Below, in pieces: positions 62,009-64,000 of a stretch of DNA of 64,000 bases (within the stretch, counting starts at the first letter, position 1; the number at the start of each line of letters is the position of its first letter). The DNA is from Cryobacterium sp. (GTDB taxonomy: Bacteria > Actinomycetota > Actinomycetes > Actinomycetales > Microbacteriaceae), in contig NZ_JAODBG010000082.1 in assembly GCF_025463825.1 (NCBI RefSeq), positions 1-64,000 of the forward strand. Reading direction: 5' to 3'. The notes under the pieces are model-generated. The model worked only from the letters and a program-made list of their open reading frames with translations. It was not told the origin of the DNA and searched no databases. The position numbers and the translations under genes were made by a program.

Positions 62009-62353
62009 ATGGGCACTTTGTCGTACGACCGGGTCGATATCGAATTTGATGATCGACCCCTGAATTACCTGCAAGTCGTCATGGTGCAGAAGCTGCGCCA
62101 GAACGAAAGCTTCCTCTTCTCCTGGCGGCATGCTGAGAGTGGCTGCCGCCGCTCGGTGTGGATGCACCCGACCATCCCGCTGTATTTCAAGTACAGCGAC
62201 AGCCAGACACCGGCCATGAACCGCGAGTTGATATCGGAACTCACCCGGTCCGCGAACAGCACCCAGGGGCTCATCGCGATCAGTGAAAGACCCGCATCGC
62301 TTGCGGCGGAGCCGTTGGTGCCGCGCCGGCGTTCGCCGCAACCGGCGTACTGA
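62009..62353 (+). CDS. DUF7882-type small protein
   Basis: The 114-residue protein starts MGTLSYDRVDIEFDDRPLNY and contains LQVVMVQKLRQNESFLFSWR and RSVWMHPTIPLYFKYSDSQT, then ELISELTRSANSTQGLIAIS. This small fold is widespread in Microbacteriaceae and is often mislabelled an ATP-dependent DNA ligase; I find no ligase motif. The function is unknown. It is one of the better indicators of the family. An AAGGGGA ribosome site precedes the ATG. It converges with nrdG. Confidence 0.75.
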   Translation: MGTLSYDRVDIEFDDRPLNYLQVVMVQKLRQNESFLFSWRHAESGCRRSVWMHPTIPLYFKYSDSQTPAMNRELISELTRSANSTQGLIAISERPASLAAEPLVPRRRSPQPAY

Positions 62354-62369
62354 CCCGGGCCGAAGACGG

Positions 62370-62972
62370 TCAGATCAGGGCCCGCTTCTCCAGCTGCTCG
62401 TAGCTCTGTGTCGCATCGACCCGGCTGGCCCAGAGCACCGCGTGACCGGTGGCGAGCGACTTCGGCACATCGATGATGCGCTGGTTGCTGCTGCCGCGGA
62501 ACTGCAGCCGGAGGTCCTTGAGCGCCTCGTCGAACGGTCCGTCGACGAGCACGTCGAGGTGGCCGAGCAGCTCGAGCTTGTCGGCGCTGTCGAGCAGCAG
62601 TTCCTCGTAGGTGTACCCGGTCCAGGACCAGATGTCCTTTGTGGCGCCGAACTCCGCCCGCACCCGGCGGGTCAACGACAGGCACACGCCGGTGTTCAGG
62701 AACGGCTCGCCGCCGAGCAGGGTCAGGCCCTGCACGTACGGCTGGCGCAGGTCGGCGAGAATCCGGTCTTCGAGCTCGGCGGTGTACGGGGTGCCGTACC
62801 GGAAGCTCCAGGTGGACCGGTTGAAGCAGCCCTCGCAGGCGAACAGGCATCCGCTCACATAGAGGCTGTTGCGCACGCCCTCACCGTCCACGAACATGAA
62901 CGGCTTGTAGTCGCCGACGAAACCCTGGCTGAGCTTGTCGGAGCGCCATTCCTGGGGCGCCGGACGCCGCAT
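62370..62972 (-). CDS. nrdG: anaerobic ribonucleotide reductase activating protein
   Basis: This 200-residue radical-SAM activase has the cluster motif CLFACEGCF (CxxxCxxC; here in VSGCLFACEGCFNRSTW). It uses SAM to install the glycyl radical in NrdD. GLTLLGGEPFLN is the SAM-side GGE motif. It lies 9 bp after nrdD on the same strand, so the pair is one operon. The start is ATG; the N-terminus (about 20 residues before FVGDYKPFMFVDGEGVR) is a little long for the family. Confidence 0.93.
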   Translation of the reverse strand: MRRPAPQEWRSDKLSQGFVGDYKPFMFVDGEGVRNSLYVSGCLFACEGCFNRSTWSFRYGTPYTAELEDRILADLRQPYVQGLTLLGGEPFLNTGVCLSLTRRVRAEFGATKDIWSWTGYTYEELLLDSADKLELLGHLDVLVDGPFDEALKDLRLQFRGSSNQRIIDVPKSLATGHAVLWASRVDATQSYEQLEKRALI

Positions 62973-62981
62973 CCGGGTCGC

Positions 62982-64000
62982 CTAGGCCGGCCCGCTGATG
63001 CCGGTGGCGCCGGCCAGGTGCTTGACCCGGGAGACGATCTCCTGGTGGCGGCCGTGCACCATCGGGCGGGCCTGCGGGTTGCCGAGGTAGCCGCAGGTAC
63101 GCTTGACCACATCGCAGGTGGCCGGGTCGTCGTTGCCGCAGTCCGGGCAGGCGAAACCGTGCGCGGTGGGAGTGAAATCACCCGAGAAGTCGCACTGGTA
63201 GCACCGGTCGATAGGCGTGTTCGTGCCCAGGTAGCCGACAGTGTCGTAGGCGTAGTCCCAGACCGCTTCGAGGGCCTTCGGGTTCTGCTGCAGCACCGGG
63301 TACTCGCAGTAGTGGATGAAACCGCCGGAGGAGAGCACCGGGTAGTCCTTCTCGAAGTCCAGCTTCTCGAACGGGGTCGGGTTCTTCCGCACGTCGTAGT
63401 GGAAACTGTTGGTGTAATAGTCCTTGTCGGTGATGTTCTCCACCGAGCCGAACTTGGCCTTGTCGAGCCGGGAGAACCGGTCGGTGAGGCTTTCGCTTGG
63501 CGTGGAGTAGACGCTGAACTGGTAGCCGTATTCGTCGGTCCAGGCCTTGGTGGAGGTGGACAGCGCGGTCAGAATCTCCAGGGTGAACGCCTTCGCCTCG
63601 GGGTTGCCCTCCCAGGCGCCGCCGTAGAAGGCAGCCGCGACCTCGTAGAGCCCGATGTAGCCCAGCGATACCGTGGACCGGCCGTCCTTGAACAAGGCGT
63701 CGACGGAATCGGTGCGGGAGAGTTCCTGGCCGAACGCGCCGTACACGTAGAGGATCGGGGCGTTCGCCGGGGTGGCCTGCTTGCACCGTTCGATCCGGTA
63801 GACCAGGGCGTCGCGGGTGATGGTGAGGCGCTCAGCGAGGATGCTCCAGAACTTGGCCTTGTCGCCGGCGGCCTCCAGGGCGATGCGCGGCAGGTTGAGG
63901 GTCACCACCCCGAGATTCATCCGGCCCTCTGACACGTCGTTGCCGGCGGCGTCGGTCCAGCCCTGCAGGAACGAACGGCATCCCATCGGTACCTTGAAGC
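62982..64000 (-). CDS. nrdD: anaerobic ribonucleoside-triphosphate reductase, N-terminal part outside window
   Basis: The visible 339 residues are the C-terminal half of the class III enzyme, which reduces NTPs to dNTPs without oxygen. GCRSFLQGWTDAAGNDVSEG and NLGVVTLNLPRIALEAAGD belong to the barrel. CYQCDFSGDFTPTAHGFACP followed by DCG is the zinc knuckle, and RTCGYLGNP holds the glycyl-radical glycine near the C-terminus. It is intact as far as visible. With nrdG it gives the cell an oxygen-independent route to dNTPs, so the organism probably tolerates or uses low oxygen. Confidence 0.93.
   Translation of the reverse strand, partial: FKVPMGCRSFLQGWTDAAGNDVSEGRMNLGVVTLNLPRIALEAAGDKAKFWSILAERLTITRDALVYRIERCKQATPANAPILYVYGAFGQELSRTDSVDALFKDGRSTVSLGYIGLYEVAAAFYGGAWEGNPEAKAFTLEILTALSTSTKAWTDEYGYQFSVYSTPSESLTDRFSRLDKAKFGSVENITDKDYYTNSFHYDVRKNPTPFEKLDFEKDYPVLSSGGFIHYCEYPVLQQNPKALEAVWDYAYDTVGYLGTNTPIDRCYQCDFSGDFTPTAHGFACPDCGNDDPATCDVVKRTCGYLGNPQARPMVHGRHQEIVSRVKHLAGATGISGPA

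Noticed and set aside
62283-63932. 549-codon open frame opposite nrdD/nrdG
   Set aside because: It mirrors the third-position GC of nrdD and nrdG; the protein is a low-complexity Val/Glu/Gly mixture.

Overview
The window is high-GC DNA with tightly packed genes and frequent 1-8 bp overlaps. Three things point to an actinobacterium of the family Microbacteriaceae: a dnaK-grpE-dnaJ-hspR operon preceded by HAIR operators (CTTGAGT-N7-ACTCAAG), a DUF7882-type small protein, and the codon bias. Cryobacterium or a close relative is a guess from general impression only. I saw no rRNA, tRNA, CRISPR array, transposase or phage gene.

Layout, left to right. 1-3.8 kb: a leftward operon of an NtaA/SnaA/DszA-type flavin monooxygenase and a methionine-type ABC importer (metN, metI, a metQ-like protein cut by the window edge). 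3.9-8.7 kb: a damaged amino-sugar/polysaccharide locus (nagB, a frameshifted SIS isomerase, a frameshifted lyase-like protein, a truncated sugar ABC permease) that meets a truncated APC permease head to head. 8.7-16.9 kb: a histidine phosphatase, an rRNA methyltransferase, a SWIM-SNF2 helicase, DUF1206, glutathione peroxidase, a cupin and a secreted protein. 16.9-21.8 kb: four more flavin monooxygenase genes (two full length, one with an internal deletion, one C-terminal stub). 22-28 kb: reductases, a sugar kinase, an arrestin-like protein, and an AKR-epimerase-AKR-ABM operon. 29-34 kb: the HspR heat-shock operon. 34-38 kb: a GntR regulator beside a decayed L-fucose-type catabolic locus. 38-45 kb: single-gene housekeeping and accessory functions, including map and a 3-methyladenine glycosylase. 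43.7-48.4 kb: a PucR regulator, an NCS1 permease and an amidohydrolase for N-heterocycle use. 49-53 kb: an arsenic operon with divergent arsR. 55-61.4 kb: a 5-oxoprolinase locus (pxpA, fused pxpBC, a biotin carboxylase-BCCP, a YcsG/NRAMP-like carrier, a GntR regulator). 62-64 kb: nrdG and the end of nrdD.

Two patterns cut across the annotation. First, two families of long intergenic palindromes sit at gene 3' ends. One is 68 bp long with four copies between 9.4 and 22.6 kb; the other is about 77 bp long with two copies at 54.9 and 61.4 kb. Second, about a dozen accessory genes carry internal deletions, truncations, frameshifts or nonsense codons, while core genes (dnaK, grpE, dnaJ, hspR, map, nrdDG) are intact. 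At least three of the frameshifts are +1 events in runs of six G/C. Ongoing gene decay and sequence or assembly error both remain possible, and read mapping would separate them.
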